Source of the DNA: JAJRXG01 sp964640065
GTDB lineage: Bacteria; Bacteroidota; Bacteroidia; Chitinophagales; Saprospiraceae
Assembly (NCBI GenBank): GCA_964640065.1
Contig: CAZXIE010000023.1
Location: 1 to 36,086 of the forward strand
Length of the DNA: 36,086 nt
Direction: 5' to 3'
A program made the translations under genes and the position numbers. The notes under the pieces were generated by a model, which was not told the origin of the DNA, searched no databases, and saw only the letters and a list, made by a program, of their open reading frames with translations. This document shows positions 16,955 through 25,370 of the stretch, in pieces (the stretch's first letter is position 1; each line of letters starts with the position of its first letter).

Positions 16955-19249
16955 ATGAAGTCTAGCTTCCAAACATGGAATATTCATATTACAGGTCTCG
17001 TCCAAGGGATTGGTTTTAGACCATTTGTATATAATAAGGCTTTTGAGTATGGATTAAAAGGATGGGTGAAAAATGATGCAGATGGTCTACATGTCGAGGT
17101 CAGCGGGACTGAGGAAATAGCGCAATTATTTTGTGATGAGCTTCTGTCTCATCCACCTCCCTTAGCCCGAATCACAAACTCAAGAATTTTAAAAAAGCCT
17201 TTCATAGACTATGAAGCTTTTGAGATTCTTCATGATTCAAATGCTGAGTACGCTAACCTAGCTCTGACTCCAGATTATGCTACATGCGATAATTGCACCT
17301 CTGACTTATTAGATTCAAAAAATAGGAGATATCAATATCCATTTATCACTTGTTGTGATTGTGGCCCGAGATACTCGATCATTCACCACTTACCGATTGA
17401 TAGGGAGAATACGAAAATGGACGCATTTGAGATTTGCGATCAATGCGAAAGAGAGTATAACGACCCTTCTAATCGCAGGTTTTATGCTCAGTCTATTTCG
17501 TGCTCTTCATGTGGTATCGGATTAGAGCTGTATAATGCTCAAAAATCAGTTGTTAGTTCTGATTTTCAGGCTGTCATTAATTTAGTTTCAAAATTTTGGA
17601 GAGAGGGAAAGATTGTTGCTATTAAGGGTATAGGAGGATATCTGATCACTTGTAGCGCTATGGACTCAGATGCTATATCAACATTAAGACAAAAAAAGAG
17701 AAGGCCTGATAAGCCACTGGCTTTGATGATTCCTCATATTGAAACTTTGGATAGATATGAGTTATCAGAATTTGAGCGAGATGCTTTTGCAGATGGCGTT
17801 TCACCGATTGTATTGGTAAAAAAATCTGATAGCCATCATATAGTTAAGGGAGTTTGTGATGGATTATCAAGGGTTGGAATAATGGTGCCATACGCTCCCA
17901 TTTTTCAACTGTTGCTACAAGAATATAAAAGTCCAATAGTGGCTACTAGTGGTAATCTTAGCAATGCCCCAATCGTTTTTCAAGACGAAAAAGCTCTTGA
18001 AGAACTTTCAGAAATAGCTGACTATATATTAGTCAATAATCGAGAGATTGTAATTCCTCAAGATGATAGTGTTGTCACTTTTTCAAACTATTTCAAAAAG
18101 AGAATTGTCATTCGCAGATCTCGCGGATTGGCACCTTCGTATTTCAATGCAGGGTTAGAATTTAGCCAGAAAACCACGCTTTCGATGGGGGCTTATTTAA
18201 AAAGTACACTTGCCATTCAACAAAATGAGAACATTTACATAAGTCAATATCTCGGGGATTTAGATCATTATGACACTGGAGAAAACTATCAACATACCCT
18301 TGATCATTTGATGCAATTACTTGAAGTGAGACCAGAGTTGGTTGTTGTCGATTTGCATTCTAGTTATATAAGCACAATCAAAGGAATTCAACTTGCGCAA
18401 GACCTAGGGATTCCTGTACTGAAGATTCAGCATCATATTGCACATTTTTCAGCCTTGCTGGGTGAACACGGTTTGATTGATTCTGATGAAAAAGTGTTAG
18501 GTGTCATCTGGGATGGGACGGGTATAGGTAGCGATGACCATATTTGGGGTGGCGAGTTTTTCACCTATGGGACTTATCGATTTGACCGGTGCACTCATCT
18601 GACATATTATCATCATTTGGCCAATGATAAAATGGCTAGAGAACCAAGACTTGCAGCACTAGCCCTTTGTCATGATCTAGATATTGCAAGTAGAATATTG
18701 AAGCCAAAGTTCTCAGAGGCAGAATGGAAAGTCTATAACCAATTATTAAGTAAGAAGGATGGAAGACAAACTTCAAGTATAGGGCGTCTTTTTGATGGGG
18801 TGGCCTCCTTGTTAGGTATATTAGATGTTCAATCATATGAAGGGCAGGCTGCAAGTTATTTGCAAGATGCTGCCGAAACACATTTTGAGGAATTGGGTAT
18901 CGACTATGAGCAGTCCTATTTCAAAACAGATACAACAGGGAGGTTATCTGTTGAAGATCTGATGACTGACATAATTGATGATATATCAAAAGAAGTTGAT
19001 CTAAGTATGATAGCAGCCAAGTATCACCTTACACTAGTCCACTGGATAAAGGAAGTTGCGATTGAGGAAAAAGTGTCAAAAATTGGCTTTAGTGGTGGGG
19101 TATTTCAAAACACATTACTAGTTGATTTAATAATTTTTCATCTAAATGATCGATTCGATCTCATGTTCCATGAGGACTTATCTCCCAATGATGAAAATAT
19201 CTCTTTTGGCCAGCTGATATATGCTGAGATTCAGGCTCGATCGTCCTAA
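16955..19249 (+). CDS. hypF: Hydrogenase maturation carbamoyltransferase HypF
   Basis: A full-length 764-residue HypF, which makes the carbamoyl group later converted to the cyanide ligands of the [NiFe] site. Domains in order: acylphosphatase-like (GLVQGIGFRPFVY, R22 and N40 in the catalytic positions); two Cys4 zinc fingers (CDNC...CCDC at about 110-135 and CDQC...CSSC at about 160-185); a YrdC-like domain (KGIGGYLI ... ATSGNLSNAP); and a Kae1-like C-terminal domain with the metal-binding HHIAHFSALL, WDGTGIGSDDHIWGGEFF and GFSGGVFQN. It is the first gene of the hypFDE-TetR-TetR run. Codon and base use look more A+T-rich than the housekeeping block (an impression, not calculated). Confidence 0.97.
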   Translation: MKSSFQTWNIHITGLVQGIGFRPFVYNKAFEYGLKGWVKNDADGLHVEVSGTEEIAQLFCDELLSHPPPLARITNSRILKKPFIDYEAFEILHDSNAEYANLALTPDYATCDNCTSDLLDSKNRRYQYPFITCCDCGPRYSIIHHLPIDRENTKMDAFEICDQCEREYNDPSNRRFYAQSISCSSCGIGLELYNAQKSVVSSDFQAVINLVSKFWREGKIVAIKGIGGYLITCSAMDSDAISTLRQKKRRPDKPLALMIPHIETLDRYELSEFERDAFADGVSPIVLVKKSDSHHIVKGVCDGLSRVGIMVPYAPIFQLLLQEYKSPIVATSGNLSNAPIVFQDEKALEELSEIADYILVNNREIVIPQDDSVVTFSNYFKKRIVIRRSRGLAPSYFNAGLEFSQKTTLSMGAYLKSTLAIQQNENIYISQYLGDLDHYDTGENYQHTLDHLMQLLEVRPELVVVDLHSSYISTIKGIQLAQDLGIPVLKIQHHIAHFSALLGEHGLIDSDEKVLGVIWDGTGIGSDDHIWGGEFFTYGTYRFDRCTHLTYYHHLANDKMAREPRLAALALCHDLDIASRILKPKFSEAEWKVYNQLLSKKDGRQTSSIGRLFDGVASLLGILDVQSYEGQAASYLQDAAETHFEELGIDYEQSYFKTDTTGRLSVEDLMTDIIDDISKEVDLSMIAAKYHLTLVHWIKEVAIEEKVSKIGFSGGVFQNTLLVDLIIFHLNDRFDLMFHEDLSPNDENISFGQLIYAEIQARSS

Positions 19250-19283
19250 AGAATAGGTAAATTGATGGAATATACCGTGAAGT

Positions 19284-20387
19284 ATGAAGTTCGTCAATGA
19301 ATATCGAGATGAAGAGTTAGCCCAAGGCTACATTCAAAAAATCAAGTCCATTGTTTCGCAAGATTGGAATATTATGGAAGTCTGTGGTGGACAAACGCAT
19401 AGTCTTGTTAAGAATGGTATAATAGATCTATTACCGCGTGAAGTGAATATGATACATGGGCCAGGATGTCCTGTTTGTGTAACACCCATTCATTTAATTG
19501 ACAAGGCCATATATCTAGCTGAAGAGAAAAATGTAATTCTTTGTTCTTATGGCGATATGTTAAGAGTGCCTGGATCTACAAGAAGTTTATTAGATGCCAA
19601 GGCAAATGGTGCTGATGTGCGCATTCTTTATTCTCCTCTAGAAGCAGTAAGCCTTGCTCAAAAGAATCCAGATCGAGAAGTAGTGTTCTTTGCTGTTGGG
19701 TTTGAAACAACAGCACCAGCCAATGCAATGTCTGTCATGCAGGCGAGTCAGTTAGGATTAGAAAATTATTCTATTCTTACTTCTCATGTTTTAGTGCCAC
19801 CAGCTATTGAAGCTATTCTCACTGATGAAGAAACTACTATACACGGATTTCTGGCTGCTGGACATGTGTGTACGATCATGGGGATGTCTGAGTATGAACC
19901 ACTAGTTGACAAGTATAAAATACCAATAGTGGTGACAGGCTTCGAGCCTGTTGATTTACTCCAAGGAATATACATGACCGTGAAGCAGTTGGAAGAAGGT
20001 ACCCATAAATTAGAGAATCAATATAGTAGGGTAGTCAAGGACGAAGGCAATCCTCAAGCTATCCAGATGATAGAGAAAGTGTTTGAGGTGAATGACAGAA
20101 ACTGGAGAGGAATAGGATCTATATCCGATAGTGGCTTTGAGCTGAGTCAAGACTATATGGCTTTTGACGCAAATATCAAGTTCGACGTACAAATAGAATC
20201 TGCTGAAGAGAATAAATCATGTATTGCAGGGCAAGTTTTAAAGGGTATTAAAAAGCCACATGAGTGTCCAGAGTTTGGGAAAACATGTAAACCTGAATTT
20301 CCTCTCGGTGCTCCTATGGTGAGTTCGGAAGGGGCCTGTGCGGCCTATTATCATTTTCACAGAGCTGCCGAAAGCATATCGGTTTAA
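19284..20387 (+). CDS. hypD: Hydrogenase formation protein HypD
   Basis: A 367-residue HypD, the [4Fe-4S] scaffold on which Fe(CN)2CO is assembled together with HypC and HypE. The active-site motif EVCGGQTH (C34, H39), GPGCPVC (C62, C65) and the later FAVGFETTAP and LAAGHVCTIMG segments are all present. The C-terminal Cys set that holds the iron-sulfur cluster is seen (SCIAGQVLKG ... HECPEFGKTCKPEFPLGAPMVSSEGACAAYY). It begins 34 bp after hypF and ends 12 bp before hypE. Confidence 0.97.
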   Translation: MKFVNEYRDEELAQGYIQKIKSIVSQDWNIMEVCGGQTHSLVKNGIIDLLPREVNMIHGPGCPVCVTPIHLIDKAIYLAEEKNVILCSYGDMLRVPGSTRSLLDAKANGADVRILYSPLEAVSLAQKNPDREVVFFAVGFETTAPANAMSVMQASQLGLENYSILTSHVLVPPAIEAILTDEETTIHGFLAAGHVCTIMGMSEYEPLVDKYKIPIVVTGFEPVDLLQGIYMTVKQLEEGTHKLENQYSRVVKDEGNPQAIQMIEKVFEVNDRNWRGIGSISDSGFELSQDYMAFDANIKFDVQIESAEENKSCIAGQVLKGIKKPHECPEFGKTCKPEFPLGAPMVSSEGACAAYYHFHRAAESISV

Positions 20388-20399
20388 TCTTCTGACCCT

Positions 20400-21452
20400 A
20401 TGGATAACATCAAGATGGAGCTTTCTTGTCCGATGCCTAATATGACTCATGATCGAATCACACTAGGACATGGTGGTGGAGGTACGCTGACTAACAGGTT
20501 GCTTCAAGAAGGTGTGTTTTCAATATTAAGTAATGAACTATTAGATGTTCATCACGATGGCGCCATCTTTGAGATGGATGGACCTATGGCTTTTACGACT
20601 GATAGCTTTGTTATTTCTCCGATTTTTTTTCCTGGTGGTGATATCGGAGAGCTTGCTGTGAATGGTACTGTAAATGACTTGGCCATGTGTGGGGCAAGAC
20701 CTAAGTACCTCTCCTTGAGTTTTATAATTGAAGAGGGATTGTTGATGGAGGATTTATGGCGTATTCTTTATTCTATCAAGAAGGCCTGTAACATAGCCAA
20801 TGTTAAAGTTGTAACGGGTGATACCAAGGTTGTAGAGCGAGGGAAGGGAGATCAGATATTCATCAACACTGCTGGAGTAGGGGCCATTTTGAGCAAAGCT
20901 AGCATCAGCATGAAGAGAGTTTCTTTGGGTGATGTTATCATTGTTTCTGATGTGATTGCTTCACACGGTATATCCATTATGTCAGTTAGAGAAGGGCTCG
21001 AGTTTGATTCTGATATTCTAAGTGATACTCGTCCTTTGAATCATATAGTGAGTGACTTGATAGATAAGTTTGGCGAAGGTATTCACTTACTTAAAGACCC
21101 TACAAGAGGAGGTGTTGCATCAGTCCTCAATGAGATAGCAAGAGATACTAATCATGGAATCCATTTAGACGAAAAGCAGATTCCTGTAAACCCTCAAGTC
21201 AAAGGTGCTTGCGAAATATTGGGATTAGATCCTTTGTATGTTGCAAATGAGGGTATCTTCCTAGCAATAGTGGAAGCGGAGCAGGCTGAAGAAGTATTGA
21301 GCCATTTGAAAAAAGATAAACATTGTAAAAATGCATCCATCATCGGCAAGGTAGTATCCGACCATCCTCGTCAAGTAGTGATGAGAAGTAAGATAGGAGG
21401 GAAAAGAGTAGTGAATATGTTATTAGGAGAACAGTTACCTAGAATTTGTTAA
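20400..21452 (+). CDS. hypE: Carbamoyl dehydratase HypE
   Basis: A 350-residue HypE that dehydrates the carbamoyl group on its own C-terminal Cys to give the cyanide ligands. The protein ends in the required PRIC (C350). The PurM-like ATP-binding core is evident (LGHGGGGTLTN, AFTTDSFVISPIFFPGGDIGELAVNGTVNDLAMCGARP, KDPTRGGVASVLNEIA). The ATG at 20400 is used; the N-terminal extension carrying MELSCPMPN before the core is normal in length. The first TetR gene starts 6 bp downstream. Confidence 0.97.
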   Translation: MDNIKMELSCPMPNMTHDRITLGHGGGGTLTNRLLQEGVFSILSNELLDVHHDGAIFEMDGPMAFTTDSFVISPIFFPGGDIGELAVNGTVNDLAMCGARPKYLSLSFIIEEGLLMEDLWRILYSIKKACNIANVKVVTGDTKVVERGKGDQIFINTAGVGAILSKASISMKRVSLGDVIIVSDVIASHGISIMSVREGLEFDSDILSDTRPLNHIVSDLIDKFGEGIHLLKDPTRGGVASVLNEIARDTNHGIHLDEKQIPVNPQVKGACEILGLDPLYVANEGIFLAIVEAEQAEEVLSHLKKDKHCKNASIIGKVVSDHPRQVVMRSKIGGKRVVNMLLGEQLPRIC

Positions 21453-21458
21453 GCAGCC

Positions 21459-22100
21459 ATGAAAACTAAGGACAAAATCATAGTAAGTAGTATCCGACTT
21501 TTCAATGCTAATGGTATGGTGAATGTTCGTCTCCAACACATCGCAGATGATGCAGGTATCAGCGTTGGAAACCTTGCCTATCATTATCACAGTAAGGAAG
21601 CTATCATTATTGAAATAGTAGATCAGCTTACTGAGCTTCTCGACCCAATAATTGATGAGAATAAAGAATTTCCTGGCCTGATGGATTTTGATACTCAGTT
21701 AGCTAGGTATTATCATCTCTTGATGAAGTACTCATTCTTTTTTATTGACCTGCTTGAAATAAAGCGTAACTACCCAAAGCAGTACTTGAAGAGAAAATTA
21801 ATAACTGATCATATATCAGGCCAAATACATCATTGGTTAACGCAAAATGTAAAAAACGGCATCATCATAGAAGACTTGAGGAAAGACCACTACACGATGG
21901 TAGCTCATGCTATCTGGATGATTATCACATTTTATCTTACCAAGCCTATCGATCATGGGAGTCCAGAGGATAGTGAGAGAGTATTTAAGGAGATGGTATG
22001 GACACAAATATTACCGCACTTTACACCTGCTGGAAGATTAGAGTTCGACTTGCTAATAGAGCGTTTGCTAGATTCGTTCACTCCAGAAACTATAATTTGA
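21459..22100 (+). CDS. TetR family transcriptional regulator 1
   Basis: A 213-residue protein with an N-terminal TetR-type helix-turn-helix (about 5-48: KTKDKIIVSSIRLF ... VRLQHIADDAGISVGNLAYHYHSKEAI) and a helical C-terminal ligand-binding or dimer region. It starts 6 bp after hypE, so it should be cotranscribed with the maturation genes. It is a close tandem paralogue of the next gene. I infer that it controls the hydrogenase locus, with the TAGAAA-N4-TTTCTA palindromes upstream of the small-subunit gene as candidate targets. The signal it senses is unknown. Confidence 0.85.
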   Translation: MKTKDKIIVSSIRLFNANGMVNVRLQHIADDAGISVGNLAYHYHSKEAIIIEIVDQLTELLDPIIDENKEFPGLMDFDTQLARYYHLLMKYSFFFIDLLEIKRNYPKQYLKRKLITDHISGQIHHWLTQNVKNGIIIEDLRKDHYTMVAHAIWMIITFYLTKPIDHGSPEDSERVFKEMVWTQILPHFTPAGRLEFDLLIERLLDSFTPETII

Positions 22101-22103
22101 CAA

Positions 22104-22760
22104 TTGAAGATTAAGAAGACTAAGACTAAGGATAAAATATTAGCAGCGGCAGTACAACTGTTCAATCAGTATGGCCTGCCTAATGTCAAATTGCAAAGGA
22201 TAGCTGATCAATGCAATATCAGTGTAGGTAATCTGGCATATCACTTCCAGTATAAGGCAGATCTCATGAAGCAAATAGCAGATAACATCAATGCCGATAT
22301 ATCTCCTTTGGTTACGAATGATATTCAGTTTCCACTTCTAATTGATTTTGACAATCAACTTTCGAAGTACTACGCACTCATAAATCAATTCGCTTTTTTC
22401 TTTTTAGATGTTGTAGAATTGGAAAGATCTTATCCAAAGATTCATGAGCAAAGAGTTAAGTACATAACTATGATGATCGATCAGATCTATCAGTGGATTA
22501 ATGAAAACGTACGAAAAGGGATATTTCAAAGTGAAATTCATGTTGATCAACATGCTCATACAGCTCATGCTATCTGGATGATTATCTCATTTTGGTTGAC
22601 TCAAAGAAAAGTACTTTCGACAAGTGGATTAGATGAAGAAAAGTTTAAAATAGTTGTTTGGAATCAACTTTTGCCTGCATTTACGAAAGTGGGCTTGATG
22701 GAATATGAAGCGTTAATACTTCCACAACTTAGAGATGTAGAGTTGCTCATAGAACTATAA
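22104..22760 (+). CDS. TetR family transcriptional regulator 2
   Basis: A 218-residue paralogue of the preceding gene: KTKDKILAAAVQLFNQYGLPNVKLQRIADQCNISVGNLAYHFQYK carries the TetR DNA-binding helices. Both share AHAIWMII near the C-terminal part, where 25 consecutive bases are identical (21902-21926 and 22562-22586), pointing to duplication. No ATG is available after the upstream stop at 22098; the TTG at 22104, 3 bp past the previous gene, is the likely start, so expression should depend on coupling. It ends 18 bp from the convergent hypC. Confidence 0.82.
   Translation: MKIKKTKTKDKILAAAVQLFNQYGLPNVKLQRIADQCNISVGNLAYHFQYKADLMKQIADNINADISPLVTNDIQFPLLIDFDNQLSKYYALINQFAFFFLDVVELERSYPKIHEQRVKYITMMIDQIYQWINENVRKGIFQSEIHVDQHAHTAHAIWMIISFWLTQRKVLSTSGLDEEKFKIVVWNQLLPAFTKVGLMEYEALILPQLRDVELLIEL
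22680..22691 (-). repeat. Recurrent 12-mer CACTTTCGTAAA, copy 4 (inside TetR 2)
   Basis: An exact copy of the 12-mer in minus orientation, read in the plus-strand gene as part of F-T-K-V. It lies within coding sequence near the end of the second TetR gene. Confidence 0.45.
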
Positions 22761-22778
22761 TAAACAAGGTCTGTTAAT

Positions 22779-23051
22779 TCAGGTCTTTTTGTCAAAGTGT
22801 AGTTCATCAAATAACTCATCAAGCTCTCCTGTGCCTTGTAGAAAATTCAAAGTCTTGCGTGCTTCCTCTTCATCAATCACACTGACAGCAACGCCAACAT
22901 GCACTAGTACATGATCTCCCACTTTGGCCTCTGGAGTGAGGCTTAGGTTTATCTTTTTTGTTACACCACTGAATGAGACCCTGCCTATGTGAAATACACT
23001 TTCATCATGTTGAACTATTTCCAATATTTTTCCTGGTATGGCGAGACACAT
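22779..23051 (-). CDS. hypC: Hydrogenase maturation chaperone HypC
   Basis: A 90-residue HypC. The start MCLAIPGK with the essential C2 is diagnostic; HypC carries the iron centre with HypD and binds the large-subunit precursor. It is the last gene of the minus-strand hydrogenase operon, 5 bp after the CooC-like ATPase gene, and so lies apart from hypFDE on the opposite strand. The C-terminal tail (GELDELFDELHFDKKT) is longer and more acidic than the core family needs. Confidence 0.95.
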   Translation of the reverse strand: MCLAIPGKILEIVQHDESVFHIGRVSFSGVTKKINLSLTPEAKVGDHVLVHVGVAVSVIDEEEARKTLNFLQGTGELDELFDELHFDKKT

Positions 23052-23056
23052 CTTAT

Positions 23057-23818
23057 TTAATTTAGCGAGCGTACAAATTGCTGTATAGCCTTCACAGCTT
23101 TAGAATCTTCATTAAAATCCATAATGGATATCCCTTTAAGATCAGCGGCGGTAATATTTTCATCGTAAGGCACCATAACTGCTATGGGTAAATTGATCTT
23201 AGAGCAGTACTCTTTTATTGCATTTTCCTCTTCTTCTGTTCTTACTTTGTTCGCTATAGCGGCTACTTCTTTAATGCCGAGATCCCGTGCCATATCCGCG
23301 AATCTTCCTGCAGCTTCAAGTGATCTATAATAAGGCTCTAATACCATATACATCCGATCGACATGTTCGGATGTGCCTCTTTTCATATGTTCTAAAGAAG
23401 CTTCAGTATCAACGACCATAGATGCATTATACTCGGAAGTGAGAGCAGAGTGGATGAGTTCTCTGACAACCGTATGTGATCCACACATACATCCCGTGCC
23501 CGCCTGCTCGGGCTTGCCAACGATAAGCAAAGTCACGTCATCCGGAGCTTGTTGACCAAAAGTGTCGAGGATTTCTTCAAAAGGCATCTTAACACGGAAG
23601 CTCCAACTATCATCTTCTTCTACACGCTCGATAATATCTGTACTTAAAGATCTTTGTGGTGGCTTATCTTTATCTATGCCGAGTACTACAGAGAGATTAG
23701 GATTAGGATCACCATCGATAGCAAGTACTCTTTTACCTTCTTGTGCCAGTACTCTACAGATAGTACCGCTTATGGTAGTTTTACCGACTCCTCCTTTACC
23801 TGCTATTGCTATTTTCAT
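23057..23818 (-). CDS. CooC-like P-loop ATPase
   Basis: A 253-residue deviant-Walker (MinD/ParA-type) ATPase: KGGVGKTT at residues 8-15, DGDPNPNLS at 36-43. A CxC pair, C110-M-C112 in GTGCMCGSH, is the CooC metal-binding signature. CooC proteins assist nickel insertion into CO dehydrogenase. Here no CO dehydrogenase gene is present and the gene lies in a hydrogenase operon between hypC and a membrane protein. I infer a role in hydrogenase metal-centre or Fe-S maturation, possibly covering for HypB, which is absent from the window. Nitrogenase-type NifH is excluded by size and motifs. Confidence 0.85.
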   Translation of the reverse strand: MKIAIAGKGGVGKTTISGTICRVLAQEGKRVLAIDGDPNPNLSVVLGIDKDKPPQRSLSTDIIERVEEDDSWSFRVKMPFEEILDTFGQQAPDDVTLLIVGKPEQAGTGCMCGSHTVVRELIHSALTSEYNASMVVDTEASLEHMKRGTSEHVDRMYMVLEPYYRSLEAAGRFADMARDLGIKEVAAIANKVRTEEEENAIKEYCSKINLPIAVMVPYDENITAADLKGISIMDFNEDSKAVKAIQQFVRSLN

Positions 23819-23821
23819 TTT

Positions 23822-24820
23822 CTAATTACTTGCAAGTGGCCAATCCAATCCTTCAGGTCTTTTAAAAAATTCTGCATTAACTTGATTGTTAAATGAGACA
23901 TCAGAGTAGATATATTCATCCATGACTTGGCCATTCCCCCAGAATTTTGTCCACTTATGACTAAAGGTAATTCCATCTACAGTTTTATGATCTGTCCAGT
24001 ATGTTTCTTCAGGACGATATGTGCCGAAGTCGGATTTATTATAATATTCCACTTTATGGATAAGCTTAGTTTCTGGGTTTATTAGAAACCTCCATTTGTC
24101 TTTACCTACTGTTGGTTTATAAGAAACATCAAGAACCAAAGGTTCGCTTTCGATATCTATATTTTCTAACGGATTCCAATCTAGAAGTCCAAGTGCAGTC
24201 ACATTATTAACATCTGGTCGTACTCCGATATCAGTTAACTTAAATGGCATCGAGAATCTAAAGAACGCCATACTCGAGGCGCAACTAGGCTTGCAAAACT
24301 TAGAATCACACATCATGCCGAGATCGCCAGAAGTACGCTTTGGGTCCGAAGGAAGAGCTTCCTTTGTTGCCCAAAATCCTTCGTCGTCCTCACTTATGAT
24401 TACTTCTTTTCCTTGCTTGTCAATAGCCTTTACCATGAGCTTTAATCCACCATCTGATTTGTTGAAAAAGAAAGTCTCTACTTGCTCAGAAAGCTGTTGG
24501 CCTGTCTTGTCATAGATGTTTTGAGTTCTAGTAAATTGTCCTGATTGGATATTCGTCCATGCTTCCATGCCTCCAGCAGCAACTACCATTTCATTGACGA
24601 GTTCGGTACCAGTAGGTGCTCGAAGAAAGTTCTCCCACATATAATGACTACCATAAGCCAAGACAGCAAGTAATACTCCAAATTGAAGTATTCTAATTCT
24701 TTTTAATGTTATAGGTTGAGTCAAATCTTTAACCTCTAGACCAAATAGCCATGGAACTCTCCCCTTGTCAGCCTTTTGATCTGTCGTGGTTTGTTGATTT
24801 TTTTGTTTAAGATCTTTCAT
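23822..24820 (-). CDS. Membrane-anchored protein, paralogue of the operon lipoprotein
   Basis: A 332-residue protein with a short charged N-terminal cytoplasmic part, one membrane segment (about 43-60) and a large exported domain. This domain shares features with the lipoprotein two genes upstream: an AAGGMEAW-like start and SMPFKLTDIGV (compare AGGWDSW and GMPYKLTDPGV). The fold is probably LolA-like beta-sheet (DUF6503-type, by resemblance). Three Cys (C171, C176, C180) cluster in a loop absent from the lipoprotein. The ATG at 24820 is preferred over an upstream frame that would overlap the protease gene. No function can be given. Confidence 0.7.
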   Translation of the reverse strand: MKDLKQKNQQTTTDQKADKGRVPWLFGLEVKDLTQPITLKRIRILQFGVLLAVLAYGSHYMWENFLRAPTGTELVNEMVVAAGGMEAWTNIQSGQFTRTQNIYDKTGQQLSEQVETFFFNKSDGGLKLMVKAIDKQGKEVIISEDDEGFWATKEALPSDPKRTSGDLGMMCDSKFCKPSCASSMAFFRFSMPFKLTDIGVRPDVNNVTALGLLDWNPLENIDIESEPLVLDVSYKPTVGKDKWRFLINPETKLIHKVEYYNKSDFGTYRPEETYWTDHKTVDGITFSHKWTKFWGNGQVMDEYIYSDVSFNNQVNAEFFKRPEGLDWPLASN

Positions 24821-24851
24821 ATAATTAAAATTTAAGCGGATCGATATTCCT

Positions 24852-25370
24852 TCAAACTGTCGTATCTGCTGTTGGTTGCAAAGTAATCCATTTATTGAGC
24901 TCATTGATGGCAACGGGTATAGCCGCTGTCACTTCATCGCTCATGCCTATATCAAAGTCATCATGCTTAGCTGATTGACAGCCAAGTATGTACACTTTTT
25001 CTGGTAACACCTTAAGTGCTTTTGCCAGCATCATCGCTCGTGTGGGATTAGTATAATGCATATCAGCCAGAAACTCTCTTTTTTGATCTAAAGGCATCTT
25101 CTCGATATCACTCAACTCCTCGACTTCTTCTATAGATATCGTTCCTGGCAGTCGTTTATAATCTACGGCATCTACAATTACAAGAGTATCGTACCCCGCA
25201 TGAAGTTCTTGTACCAAGTGTATGCCTGCTATACCGACTTCCATCGTGTTGATTCGATCTGTCTTAGGCATTGTTGTTGTCCATGCTCTTACGAACTCAA
25301 TACCGAAGGCATCATCTTGCCTCAGTTCATTGCCTACACCAGCTATCAATATTTTATCTGACTTACTCAT
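24852..25370 (-). CDS. Hydrogenase maturation protease (HyaD/HybD family)
   Basis: A 172-residue M52-family endopeptidase that trims the C-terminal peptide of the [NiFe] large subunit after nickel insertion. The nickel-sensing residues are in place: E15 in GVGNELRQDD, D67 in VIVDAVD and H105 in the YTNP region (ADMHYTNP). By family knowledge it should cut after H602 of the large subunit in this operon, releasing a 22-residue tail. Its ATG overlaps the upstream lipoprotein stop codon by 4 bp. Confidence 0.93.
   Translation of the reverse strand: MSKSDKILIAGVGNELRQDDAFGIEFVRAWTTTMPKTDRINTMEVGIAGIHLVQELHAGYDTLVIVDAVDYKRLPGTISIEEVEELSDIEKMPLDQKREFLADMHYTNPTRAMMLAKALKVLPEKVYILGCQSAKHDDFDIGMSDEVTAAIPVAINELNKWITLQPTADTTV

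Noticed and set aside
23057..23818. NifH or ParA partition protein
   Set aside because: The CxC pair and operon position point to the CooC type; no ParB or nitrogenase gene is nearby.
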